From: Sporomusaceae bacterium
GTDB lineage: Bacteria > Bacillota > Negativicutes > Sporomusales > UBA7701
DNA length: 64,000 bases
Direction: 5' to 3'
NCBI GenBank assembly: GCA_031460455.1
Contig: JAVKTQ010000008.1
Span: 62,001-126,000 of the forward strand
The notes beneath the pieces are model-generated. The model had not been told where the DNA came from, searched no databases, and worked only from the letters and a program-made list of their open reading frames with translations. The translations under genes were made by a program, and so were the position numbers. Below, in pieces: positions 38,598 through 46,124 of this stretch; within the stretch, counting starts at the first letter, position 1, and each line of letters starts with the position of its first letter.

Positions 38598-39416
38598 ATG
38601 CTCCTGCAGGTAAGGGGGATAATTTCGACCATCGGGTGGCGCGATATTTTCGATATCCTCCTGGTGGCCGTGCTGCTGTACAAGCTTTATATGATGATCA
38701 AGGACACCCGGGCCCTCACGCTGCTGAAGGGCCTGGTCGTGTTGCTTGTCGCCACCCTGGTGAGCAAATGGCTTGGCTTGAACGTGATCAACTGGCTGCT
38801 GCAGAAGTCGATGACGGTGGTGCTCGTGGCGCTGCCGATCGTTTTCCAGCCCGAGCTCCGCCGGGCGCTGGAGCAGCTCGGACGCGGCCGCCTGTTCGGC
38901 AGGAGCGCCTTCCTCAACGAGGAGGAGGCCCAGAGCCTGCTGGAGGAGACGGTCAAGGCGGTGTCGGTGCTCGCCAAGAACAAGATCGGCGCCCTGCTTG
39001 TCTTCGAACGGGAGATGCGCCTGAACGATTATGTCGATACCGGCATCAAGGTCGACGGTATCGTGTCGAGCGAGTTTCTCACCAATATCTTCATCCCCAA
39101 CTCGCCGCTGCACGACGGGGCGGTCATCGTCCGCGGCAACCGCGTAACCGCCGCCGGCTGCATCCTGCCTCTGACCGACGACACGAGACTGAGCAAGGAG
39201 CTCGGCACCCGCCACCGCGCGGCCATCGGCGTCAGTGAACAGACCGACGCCATCATCGTGGTGGTGAGCGAGGAGACAGGCATAATCTCGGTGGCCGAGG
39301 GCGGCCGCCTGTCCCGCTATGTCGAGCCGGCCAAGCTCAAGGACTTCCTGCGCCCGCTGTATTTCAGCAAGAGTTCGCCCTTGAGCGAATTCTTCAACTG
39401 GAGGTCTTCATCATAA
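38598..39416 (+). CDS. cdaA: Diadenylate cyclase (c-di-AMP synthase)
   Basis: CdaA makes c-di-AMP from two ATP at the membrane. The 272-residue product has three hydrophobic segments in residues about 10-90. The DAC domain follows, with the DGA motif in LHDGAVIVRGN and the RHR motif in GTRHRAAIGVSEQTDA. It overlaps ybbR by one base and lies upstream of glmM, the known CdaA-CdaR-GlmM arrangement linking c-di-AMP to cell-wall precursor synthesis. Confidence 0.97.
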   Translation: MLLQVRGIISTIGWRDIFDILLVAVLLYKLYMMIKDTRALTLLKGLVVLLVATLVSKWLGLNVINWLLQKSMTVVLVALPIVFQPELRRALEQLGRGRLFGRSAFLNEEEAQSLLEETVKAVSVLAKNKIGALLVFEREMRLNDYVDTGIKVDGIVSSEFLTNIFIPNSPLHDGAVIVRGNRVTAAGCILPLTDDTRLSKELGTRHRAAIGVSEQTDAIIVVVSEETGIISVAEGGRLSRYVEPAKLKDFLRPLYFSKSSPLSEFFNWRSSS

Positions 39417-40330
39417 TGGAAGAAGCGCGCGGGAAAAATATTACCACGAAAGTCCTCGCCCTGATCCTGGCGGTGGTGCTGTGGCTGTACGTCACGAACG
39501 AGCAGAATCCGCCGGTGGAGGCATCGGTGTCGGTGCCGCTGGAGGTGCGCGGCATGTCCGATACGCTGGTGGCGGTCGATGTGCCCGACGCCGTGCGGGT
39601 CAAGGTCCGCGGCCCTCGCAGCATTACCGCGGTGCTGACGCCGCAGGATCTGAAGGCTTATGTCGATCTCAAGGGGGCGGACGAAGGCCGCCACGCGGTC
39701 CGCGTTTACGCCCTGGTGCCGTCCAGCCTCGAATTCATCGAGGTGCAACCCGACAAGCTCACTGTGAGGGTGGACAGTAAGGCCAGCCGTACGCTGCCGG
39801 TGGAGATCCGCGTGACCGGCACGGCGACGGCCGGAACGGTGGTGGCCAAGGCTACGCTCAACCCCCAGCAGGTGACGGTCGAAGGCCCGAAGGCCACTGT
39901 CGATTCGGTGGACAGGGTCATTCTGCCCCTCGACCTGACGGGCAGGAGCGCCGATTTTACCGCCCAGCTCGCCCCGCTGCTGGTGAACCGCGACGGCAGG
40001 GCTGTGGAGGGCGTGACGGTTACCCCCAACAGGATCGGTGTCGCCGCCAATCTCGCCAAGGGCGTGGACAAGAAGACGGTCGATATCAAGACGATAATCT
40101 ACGGCGATATGGCCCCCGGCACTGTTCTCAAGTCGGTGGTGACGACGCCGGTGAAGGTGGAGCTGAGCGGCGACGCCAAAGAGCTTGAGAAAATCGACTT
40201 CGTTTACACCGAGCCGATCAGCGTAGCCGGCATAAACAGGGACACCGAGAAGGAAGTGAAGCTTCAGATCAAAGAGGGTCTGGTGGCGTCACAGGCGGCG
40301 GTTACTGTTAAGATCAGCGTCGGGCGGTAG
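39416..40330 (+). CDS. cdaR: YbbR-domain regulator of CdaA
   Basis: CdaR controls the diadenylate cyclase. The 304-residue product has one N-terminal membrane segment (KVLALILAVVLWLYV, residues about 11-25) and then several YbbR repeats. These are recognisable by the recurring PxxVxVxGP pattern (PDAVRVKVRGP near 56-66, NPQQVTVEGP further on). The bulk faces outside. The start codon overlaps the cdaA stop. Confidence 0.93.
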   Translation: MEEARGKNITTKVLALILAVVLWLYVTNEQNPPVEASVSVPLEVRGMSDTLVAVDVPDAVRVKVRGPRSITAVLTPQDLKAYVDLKGADEGRHAVRVYALVPSSLEFIEVQPDKLTVRVDSKASRTLPVEIRVTGTATAGTVVAKATLNPQQVTVEGPKATVDSVDRVILPLDLTGRSADFTAQLAPLLVNRDGRAVEGVTVTPNRIGVAANLAKGVDKKTVDIKTIIYGDMAPGTVLKSVVTTPVKVELSGDAKELEKIDFVYTEPISVAGINRDTEKEVKLQIKEGLVASQAAVTVKISVGR

Positions 40331-40373
40331 ACGGAGGCCGTCGCAAATTGCTTTGCTATAGGGGAAGATTTAT

Positions 40374-41972
40374 TTGTTGAGGATTACCAATTTCCGCGTC
40401 GCTGTCGAGGATGACAACCCTCTGACGGTGCTGGCGGCGCGGCGGCTCCGTCTGCCGCCCGGCGGTGTGGCGGAGGTGACGATTGTCCGGCGGGCGGTGG
40501 ACGCCCGCCGTAAGTCTAATATCGGCTTTGTTTACACGCTCGACGTGGCGGTGACCGCCGCCGAGGGGCAGGTGCTGTCCCGGCTGGCCGGCGACCGCGA
40601 TGTTGCCGTGCGCGTGGCAGAGGCGCAACTGCCGGTCGTCCCCGGTCATAAGCCGCTCGACGCTCCCCCGGTGGTGGTGGGCGCCGGCCCGGCCGGGCTT
40701 TTTGCTGCGCTGACGCTGGCCGAGCACGGCTACCGGCCGGTGCTTCTGGAGCGCGGCCGCGACGTCGAGGCGCGGACGCGGGATGTGGCCCGCTTCTGGC
40801 AGACGGGCGAATTCGACCCCGCCTCCAACGTCCAGTTCGGCGAGGGCGGGGCCGGTACGTTTTCGGACGGCAAGCTGACGACGAGGGTGAACGACCCGCG
40901 CTCCGGTCAGGTGCTGGATGCGCTGGTGGCCGCCGGCGCGCCGCCGGAGATAAAGTACCTCCACAAGCCCCATGTGGGCACCGATAAGCTGCGGACGGTG
41001 GTGGCCGCCCTGCGGCGGCGCATCGTCGCGGCGGGCGGGACGGTGGCGTTCGAGAGCCGCGTGACCGATATCGCCGTCGATAGCGGCGTTCTGACCGGCG
41101 TTGTCATCAACGAAAACCGCCATATACCTGCCAGTATCGCCTTGTTCGCCGTCGGCCACAGCGCCCGCGACACTTATGCCATGCTGGCGCGCCGCGGCGT
41201 GGCGATGGAGGCGAAGCCCTTCGCCGTCGGGGTCCGTATCGAGCATCCCCAGGAGCTAATCGACCGGGCTCAGTATGGCGGCCTGGCCGGTCACCCCCGG
41301 TTGGGGGCCGCCGACTATGCGCTTGTTTTTCAGGACCGGGCCGCGGGACGGACGGCCTATTCCTTCTGCATGTGTCCCGGCGGGCTGGTGGTAGCCGCCG
41401 CGTCGGAAGAGGGCGGCGTCGTGACCAACGGGATGAGCCTGTTCGGCCGCGATTCCGGGAACGCCAATAGTGCCCTTGTCGTAAACGTCGGCCCGGCCGA
41501 CTTCGGCGGCGGCGTGATGGCCGGGATCGAGTTCCAGCGCCGCTGGGAGCGGCTGGCCTATGAGGTCGGCGGCCGGACATATGCCGCGCCTGTGCAGGCT
41601 GTGGGCGATTTCCTGGCCGGCAGGACCGGCGGCCGCGATTTTCTCGCTCCGCCCAGCTACCGCCCGGCTGTCGTTGCGGCCGACCTTGCCGCTTGCCTGC
41701 CGCCGGCGGTGGCCGCCACGCTGGCGCGCGCCCTGCCGGATTTTGGCCGCAGGATCAAGGGATTCGACCATCCGCGGGCGGTGATGACCGGGGTGGAGAC
41801 GCGGACGAGCGCTCCTCTCCGCATGGTGCGCGGGCCGGATTATATGTCGGTGACGGTGGCCGGCCTGGCGCCGGTGGGCGAAGGAGCCGGCTACGCCGGC
41901 GGCATAATGAGCGCCGCGCTCGACGGGCTCAATGCCGCGCTGGCGATTATCAAAGAATACAGACCGCTCTGA
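40374..41972 (+). CDS. FAD-dependent oxidoreductase
   Basis: The 532-residue product has an N-terminal domain of about 95 residues. A Rossmann FAD motif, VVVGAGPAGLFAALTLAEHG, begins near residue 100, and GEGGAGTFSDGKLTTR near 160. The C-terminal end carries APVGEGAGYAGGIMSAALDG. Proteins of this type are annotated only as FAD-dependent dehydrogenases, often beside ybbR and glmM; the substrate is unknown to me. TTG at 40374 is the likely start, behind a GGGGAAGA site. Confidence 0.88.
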   Translation: MLRITNFRVAVEDDNPLTVLAARRLRLPPGGVAEVTIVRRAVDARRKSNIGFVYTLDVAVTAAEGQVLSRLAGDRDVAVRVAEAQLPVVPGHKPLDAPPVVVGAGPAGLFAALTLAEHGYRPVLLERGRDVEARTRDVARFWQTGEFDPASNVQFGEGGAGTFSDGKLTTRVNDPRSGQVLDALVAAGAPPEIKYLHKPHVGTDKLRTVVAALRRRIVAAGGTVAFESRVTDIAVDSGVLTGVVINENRHIPASIALFAVGHSARDTYAMLARRGVAMEAKPFAVGVRIEHPQELIDRAQYGGLAGHPRLGAADYALVFQDRAAGRTAYSFCMCPGGLVVAAASEEGGVVTNGMSLFGRDSGNANSALVVNVGPADFGGGVMAGIEFQRRWERLAYEVGGRTYAAPVQAVGDFLAGRTGGRDFLAPPSYRPAVVAADLAACLPPAVAATLARALPDFGRRIKGFDHPRAVMTGVETRTSAPLRMVRGPDYMSVTVAGLAPVGEGAGYAGGIMSAALDGLNAALAIIKEYRPL

Positions 41973-41988
41973 AGGGAGATAGAGAATT

Positions 41989-43332
41989 TTGGGCAAACTT
42001 TTCGGTACCGATGGCGTGCGCGGCCTCGCCAACACGGAACTCACCCCCGAGCTTGCTTTCCGCCTCGGCCGGGCGGCGACGTACTGGTTCGGCCGCAATT
42101 ACCGCCGGCCAACGTTTTTCATCGGCCGGGACACCCGCATTTCAGGCGAGATGCTGGAGGCGGCGCTGGCCGCCGGCATTTGCTCGGCAGGCGGCGAGGC
42201 TGTGCTGTGCGGGGTGGTGCCGACGCCGGCGGTGGCTTTTTTGGCCCGCAAACACGGCGCACAGGCCGGGGTGGTTATTTCGGCCTCCCATAACCCTTTC
42301 CCCGACAACGGGATAAAGTTTTTCGCCGGCAGCGGCTATAAGCTGCCGGATGCGACCGAGGAAGAGCTGGAGAAGCTGGTGATGGCCGGCAAGGACGAGC
42401 TGCCGCGGCCCACGGCCGAGCATATCGGCACCATCCGCTACCGCCACGATCTGCTGAAGGAGTATATCGATTACGCACTCAGCACTGTGGACGTGCCGTT
42501 CGCCGACCTCAAGATCGTCGTCGACTGCGCCAACGGAGCGGCGTTCGAGGCTGCGCCGGCGGTGCTCCGCCAGCTGGGGGCGCAGGTGATCGTTATCAAT
42601 GACAAGCCCAACGGGGTCAATATCAACAGGGACGCCGGCTCTACCCACCTGGAGGGATTGCAGCAGGAGGTCATCCTCCACGGGGCGGATCTCGGTATCG
42701 CCCACGACGGCGACGCCGACCGCTGCCTGGCTGTCGACGAGACGGGCGCGGTGGTGGACGGCGACCAGATCATGGTTATCTGCGCGCTGGAACTGCTCCG
42801 GCAGGGCAAGCTGGCCGACAATGTTCTTGTGGCCACGGTGATGAGCAACCTGGGGCTTCACCAGGCGGTGAAGCGGGCCGGGGGCAGGGTGGTGGTCACC
42901 CCGGTGGGCGACCGCTATGTGCTTGAGGCCATGCTGACCCACGGCTACGGCCTGGGGGGCGAACAGTCGGGCCATATTATTTTCGGCGGCCTGAGCACAA
43001 CGGGCGACGGTCTGGTGACCGCCTTGCAGCTTATCGCCGCCAGAGTCCGCGCCGGACGGCGGCTGTCGGAGCTGGCCGCGGCCATGACCCGCTTCCCGCA
43101 GGTGCTTGTCAATGTGAGGGTGAAGAGCAAGGCCGGCTGGCAGGATAACGAGGCTATCGCCGCCGCCATCGCCGCCGCCGAACAGGCGCTGGGCGAGGAC
43201 GGCCGGGTGCTGGTCCGTCCGTCGGGCACCGAGCCGCTTATCAGGGTGATGGCCGAGGGGCCGTCCCAGCCCGAGCTGGAGAGTCTCGTCGAACGGGTGG
43301 CCGCCGTCATCAGCCGGGAACTGGGAAGTTGA
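41989..43332 (+). CDS. glmM: Phosphoglucosamine mutase
   Basis: GlmM converts glucosamine-6-phosphate to glucosamine-1-phosphate for UDP-GlcNAc. The 447-residue product begins MGKLFGTDGVRGLANTELTP, has the phosphoserine in GVVISASHNPFPDNG near residue 100, and the metal-binding DGDADRC near 242. The start is TTG at 41989, after AAGGGAG. Its product pathway joins that of glmS downstream. Confidence 0.97.
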   Translation: MGKLFGTDGVRGLANTELTPELAFRLGRAATYWFGRNYRRPTFFIGRDTRISGEMLEAALAAGICSAGGEAVLCGVVPTPAVAFLARKHGAQAGVVISASHNPFPDNGIKFFAGSGYKLPDATEEELEKLVMAGKDELPRPTAEHIGTIRYRHDLLKEYIDYALSTVDVPFADLKIVVDCANGAAFEAAPAVLRQLGAQVIVINDKPNGVNINRDAGSTHLEGLQQEVILHGADLGIAHDGDADRCLAVDETGAVVDGDQIMVICALELLRQGKLADNVLVATVMSNLGLHQAVKRAGGRVVVTPVGDRYVLEAMLTHGYGLGGEQSGHIIFGGLSTTGDGLVTALQLIAARVRAGRRLSELAAAMTRFPQVLVNVRVKSKAGWQDNEAIAAAIAAAEQALGEDGRVLVRPSGTEPLIRVMAEGPSQPELESLVERVAAVISRELGS

Positions 43333-43371
43333 CCGGCAGGCCCAGTTATATTAAAATAGGATTGTATACGG

Positions 43372-43399
43372 GCAAGGGAGCACGGTTGTGCTCCCTTGC
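43372..43399 (+). terminator. Perfect hairpin after glmM
   Basis: GCAAGGGAGCAC (43372-43383) pairs perfectly with GTGCTCCCTTGC (43388-43399) with loop GGTT. No real T-run follows (ATATGTATGT), so termination may be weak, or the hairpin may be an RNA-stability element between glmM and the glmS leader. Confidence 0.6.
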
Positions 43400-43502
43400 A
43401 TATGTATGTATCCGGGGCGCGGGAAGGAGGCGAACGGCAGGCGCGGACCAAGAAACGGGGAGGTGAGGATACGGCGGCTGCTTTTGCAGCACATTAATAA
43501 CA

Positions 43503-43650
43503 GTTAGCGCTGGTGCTTGCCGCTTGCCGGCAAGCAGACGAGGGAGAGGTTTATCGAGAATGTCAGCGGATGCCTCTCGGCCAACTGCGGTCGTAAGCAG
43601 TCGACAAAACCGCCGGGCGACCGGCGGGACAAAACGCACTGCGGCAGATT
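43503..43650 (+). ncRNA. glmS ribozyme (glucosamine-6-phosphate riboswitch)
   Basis: The leader contains the ordered conserved pieces of the self-cleaving glmS ribozyme: AGCGC (43506-43510), GACGAGG, AGGTTTATCGA (43547-43557), GCGGATGCCTCTCGGC (43567-43582), and the 3' GACAAAACGCACTGCGGCAG. Cleavage is expected between A43506 and G43507. Glucosamine-6-phosphate would act as the cofactor, so GlmS product shuts off its own mRNA. A GGGAGG site follows before the glmS ATG. Confidence 0.92.
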
Positions 43651-43682
43651 AAATACCGTTACTTTCGGGAGGAATATACCTT

Positions 43683-45512
43683 ATGTGTGGTATTGTCGGA
43701 TATATCGGGCCCAAGCAAGCGATGCCGTTTCTCATCGAGGGCCTTAAGAAACTCGAGTACCGGGGCTACGATTCGGCCGGTATCGCCGTGTTCGACGGCG
43801 GCCGGGTGAATGTCGAGAAAAGCGTCGGCCGGTTGAGCGTACTGGAGAAGATGGTCGAGCAGCACCCCCTGGAGGGCCACGTCGGTATTGGCCACACCCG
43901 CTGGGCTACCCACGGGCGCCCCTCGGACGCCAATTCGCATCCCCATACCGATTGCACGGGCAAGTTCGTGGTGGTGCACAACGGCATCATCGAGAACTAC
44001 CTGCATATCAAGGAAAAGCTGATCGCCAAAGGCCACAAGTTCACGTCGGAGACCGATACTGAGGTTGTGGCCCATCTGGTCGAGGAGTACTACGAGGGCG
44101 ACTTCGAGGCGGCCGTTAAGAAGGTGCTGGCGGAAATCGAAGGCTCCTACGCCCTGGTTTTCCTGTCCCAGTACGAGCCTGATAAGATCATCTGCTCCAA
44201 ACAGGACAATCCGCTGGTCATCGGTCTGGGCGAAGGAGAGAATTTTATCGCCTCGGATATCCCGGCGATCATCAGCCGCACCCGCCGCACGTACATCCTC
44301 AGCGACGGGGAGATGGCGATCGTCACAAGGGATTCGGCCTGGGTGATGAGCCGGCAGGGCGTGCCGGTGACCAAGAAGGTGTTCGAGGTCCACTGGGATG
44401 CCGAGGCGGCCGAAAAGGGCGGCTACGAGCATTTCATGATCAAGGAGATCTACGAGCAGCCCAAAGCCATCCGCGAGACGACCACCGGCCGCCTGGCCAA
44501 GGACGACAGCGGCGTAATCCTCGACGAACTGAAGTGGACCAAGGACGACGTCGCCGCCATCAAGAAGGTGGCTATCGTCGCCTGCGGGACCGCTTATCAC
44601 GCCGGCATCGTCGGCAAGTACTATCTCGAGCAGCTGGCCCGCATTCCGGTCGAGGTGGACGTGGCGTCGGAGTTTCGCTATCGCGCGCCGCTTATCGACG
44701 AGCATACGCTGGCCATCGTAATCAGCCAGTCGGGCGAGACGCTCGATACGCTTGCAGCCCTTAAGGAGGCTAAGAAGTTGGGGGCGCGGACGCTGGCGGT
44801 AACGAACGTCGTCGGCTCGTCCATCGCCCGCGAGGCCGACCAGGTAGTCTATACCTGGGCCGGTCCCGAGATCGCCGTTGCCTCGACCAAGGCTTATACC
44901 ACCCAGCTCATCGGCATGCTGATGCTGGCGGTCTACATTGCTTCCCTGCGGGGCGCTATCGGCGCCGACCGGGTCAGGGAGATTATCCGCGGCCTCAAGG
45001 CGTTGCCCGGCCAGGCTCACGAGATACTCGAGAATGTCGAGCCGATCAAGACTTTCGCCCAACAGTACGGTTTCTGCGAGGACGTCTTTTTCATCGGCCG
45101 CTCGCTCGATTACGCAGTTGCTCTTGAGGGGTCGCTCAAGCTCAAGGAAATTTCCTATATCCACGCCGAGGCTTACGCCGCCGGCGAGCTCAAGCACGGT
45201 ACTCTTGCCCTCATCATCGAGGGGGTGCCGGTGATCGCCCTGGCGACCCAGTACGACGTGTATGAGAAGATGCTGAGCAATATCAAGGAGGTCAAGGCGC
45301 GGGACGCCGTCGTCATCGGCGTGGCGATGCAGGGCGACGAGCAGATCGGCAAGTACGTCGATCACGCCATCACCATCCCGGCGACCGACAAATACCTCGC
45401 CCCCATCCTCACCGTCATCCCGTTGCAGCTTTTAGCCTACTACGCCGCCGTCACCCGCGGCGCCGACGTCGACAAGCCGCGCAACCTCGCCAAGAGCGTA
45501 ACGGTGGAATAG
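43683..45512 (+). CDS. glmS: Glutamine-fructose-6-phosphate aminotransferase (isomerising)
   Basis: GlmS makes glucosamine-6-phosphate, the first committed step of UDP-GlcNAc synthesis. The 609-residue product has the catalytic Cys2 of the N-terminal glutaminase (MCGIVGYIG). Two SIS sugar isomerase domains follow, with ACGTAYHAG and SQSGETLDT motifs. The C-terminus is DKPRNLAKSVTVE, the very conserved end whose codons form the TnsD recognition site of attTn7. The transposon lies just past the stop. Confidence 0.99.
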   Translation: MCGIVGYIGPKQAMPFLIEGLKKLEYRGYDSAGIAVFDGGRVNVEKSVGRLSVLEKMVEQHPLEGHVGIGHTRWATHGRPSDANSHPHTDCTGKFVVVHNGIIENYLHIKEKLIAKGHKFTSETDTEVVAHLVEEYYEGDFEAAVKKVLAEIEGSYALVFLSQYEPDKIICSKQDNPLVIGLGEGENFIASDIPAIISRTRRTYILSDGEMAIVTRDSAWVMSRQGVPVTKKVFEVHWDAEAAEKGGYEHFMIKEIYEQPKAIRETTTGRLAKDDSGVILDELKWTKDDVAAIKKVAIVACGTAYHAGIVGKYYLEQLARIPVEVDVASEFRYRAPLIDEHTLAIVISQSGETLDTLAALKEAKKLGARTLAVTNVVGSSIAREADQVVYTWAGPEIAVASTKAYTTQLIGMLMLAVYIASLRGAIGADRVREIIRGLKALPGQAHEILENVEPIKTFAQQYGFCEDVFFIGRSLDYAVALEGSLKLKEISYIHAEAYAAGELKHGTLALIIEGVPVIALATQYDVYEKMLSNIKEVKARDAVVIGVAMQGDEQIGKYVDHAITIPATDKYLAPILTVIPLQLLAYYAAVTRGADVDKPRNLAKSVTVE

Positions 45513-45536
45513 GGGATAGCGACCAATTCAGTTGTT
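45460..45536 (+). other. attTn7-like target site
   Basis: The last codons of glmS plus about 20 downstream bases form the target. The element appears to begin with TGT at 45533 or 45537, so insertion lies 20-24 bases past the glmS stop at 45512, close to the 25-base spacing known for Tn7. TCAGT (45528-45532) would be the five-base target copy if 45533 is right; the other copy lies outside the window. Confidence 0.75.
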
Positions 45537-45545
45537 TGTTTCATT

Positions 45546-45603
45546 AAAATAAAGTCGCGGAATCAAAAATAAAGTTGCGGAAAACAAAATAAAGTTGCGG
45601 AAT
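45546..45603 (+). repeat. Transposon end: three TnsB-type binding repeats
   Basis: Three copies of AAATAAAGTYGCGGAA occur with cores at 45551, 45571 and 45591, exactly 20 bases apart. They resemble the Tn7 end repeat (ACAAAATAGTTGGGAAC), with ACAAAATAAAGTTGCGGAA at the third copy. They are the expected binding sites of the TnsB transposase at the glmS-proximal end. Confidence 0.8.
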
Positions 45604-45606
45604 GCA

Positions 45607-45632
45607 GCCACCCTAGAATTACCTAGGGTGGC
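45607..45632. other. Hairpin after the first repeat block
   Basis: GCCACCCTAG (45607-45616) and CTAGGGTGGC (45623-45632) are perfect complements around AATTAC. The related hairpin at 45770-45796 follows the second repeat block, so block plus hairpin forms a duplicated module. It may insulate the transposon genes from glmS read-through. Confidence 0.65.
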
Positions 45633-45727
45633 ATTGTTTGCCTATATGGAGTTTTACAAATGGGGGAAATTGCACGTATATCAAGCGAGGTTTTGAACAT
45701 TATTATTATTTGAAAGCTGTTTTATTG

Positions 45728-45764
45728 AAATAAAGTCGTAGAATCAATAATAAAGTCGTGGAAT
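45728..45764 (+). repeat. Transposon end: two further TnsB-type repeats
   Basis: AAATAAAGTCGTAGAAT (core 45732) and AATAAAGTCGTGGAAT (core 45752) are again 20 bases apart. They lie about 140 bases inside the first block, which fits an end with several spaced transposase sites. Confidence 0.75.
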
Positions 45765-45769
45765 TGCGG

Positions 45770-45796
45770 CCACCCTGGGAACGGTTCCCAGAGTGG
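45770..45796. other. Hairpin after the second repeat block
   Basis: CCACCCTGGGAA (45770-45781) pairs with TTCCCAGAGTGG (45785-45796) with one mismatch, followed by TTTT. Its left arm shares CCACCCT with the hairpin at 45607, which supports duplication of the end module. Confidence 0.6.
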
Positions 45797-45896
45797 TTTT
45801 TATGGCCTAGGGAAAAATTACCTGAATAACAATAGATTATTCAAACAATACTATTACACGGTACGCCACAAAATGTTCCGCATTTAGTGGATTGGT

Positions 45897-45925
45897 TTTA
45901 CAAGATACACAATATATGGTATAAT
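45897..45925 (+). promoter_or_regulatory. Promoter of the transposition operon
   Basis: TTTACA (45897-45902) and TATAAT (45920-45925) are separated by 17 bases. Transcription would start near 45932, giving a structured leader of about 190 bases before the first tniQ gene. Confidence 0.6.
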
Positions 45926-45940
45926 TAACTAAAAGAGTTT

Positions 45941-46109
45941 TGGAGGTGATTGCTGAGCAGAGCTCAGCAGATCAGAGGACAATCAAAGAGTTTTCACCCA
46001 TTATAATGTTGCCCTCAAATGGGTAACATTCGAAAGAAAAAGAACGTTGGAGCGAAGTAGGGTGCTATAACCTATGCTCTGAGGTTCTTTTTCGGTTTTT
46101 TTTGGAGGT
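45941..46109 (+). promoter_or_regulatory. Structured leader with terminator upstream of tniQ-1
   Basis: Three hairpins follow the promoter: TGCTGAGC/GCTCAGCA (45951-45969), AATGTTGCCC/GGGTAACATT (46005-46030, one G-U), and a longer one whose base AAAAAGAAC (46037-46045) pairs with GTTCTTTTT (46084-46092). The last is followed by a run of Ts (46096-46103), a good Rho-independent terminator just before the GGAGG site. A ribosome binding site and a possible 18-codon leader peptide (TTG at 45950 to TAA at 46004) lie at the front. The whole resembles an attenuator controlling transposition genes. I could not match it to a named riboswitch. Confidence 0.5.
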
Positions 46110-46124
46110 GAGAATATTAATAAA

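Noticed and set aside
46037-46103. T-box-like AGGGTG sequence in the leader of tniQ-1
   Set aside because: The conserved antiterminator bulge UGGN is missing and no Stem I specifier loop is evident. I kept only the attenuator-like description.
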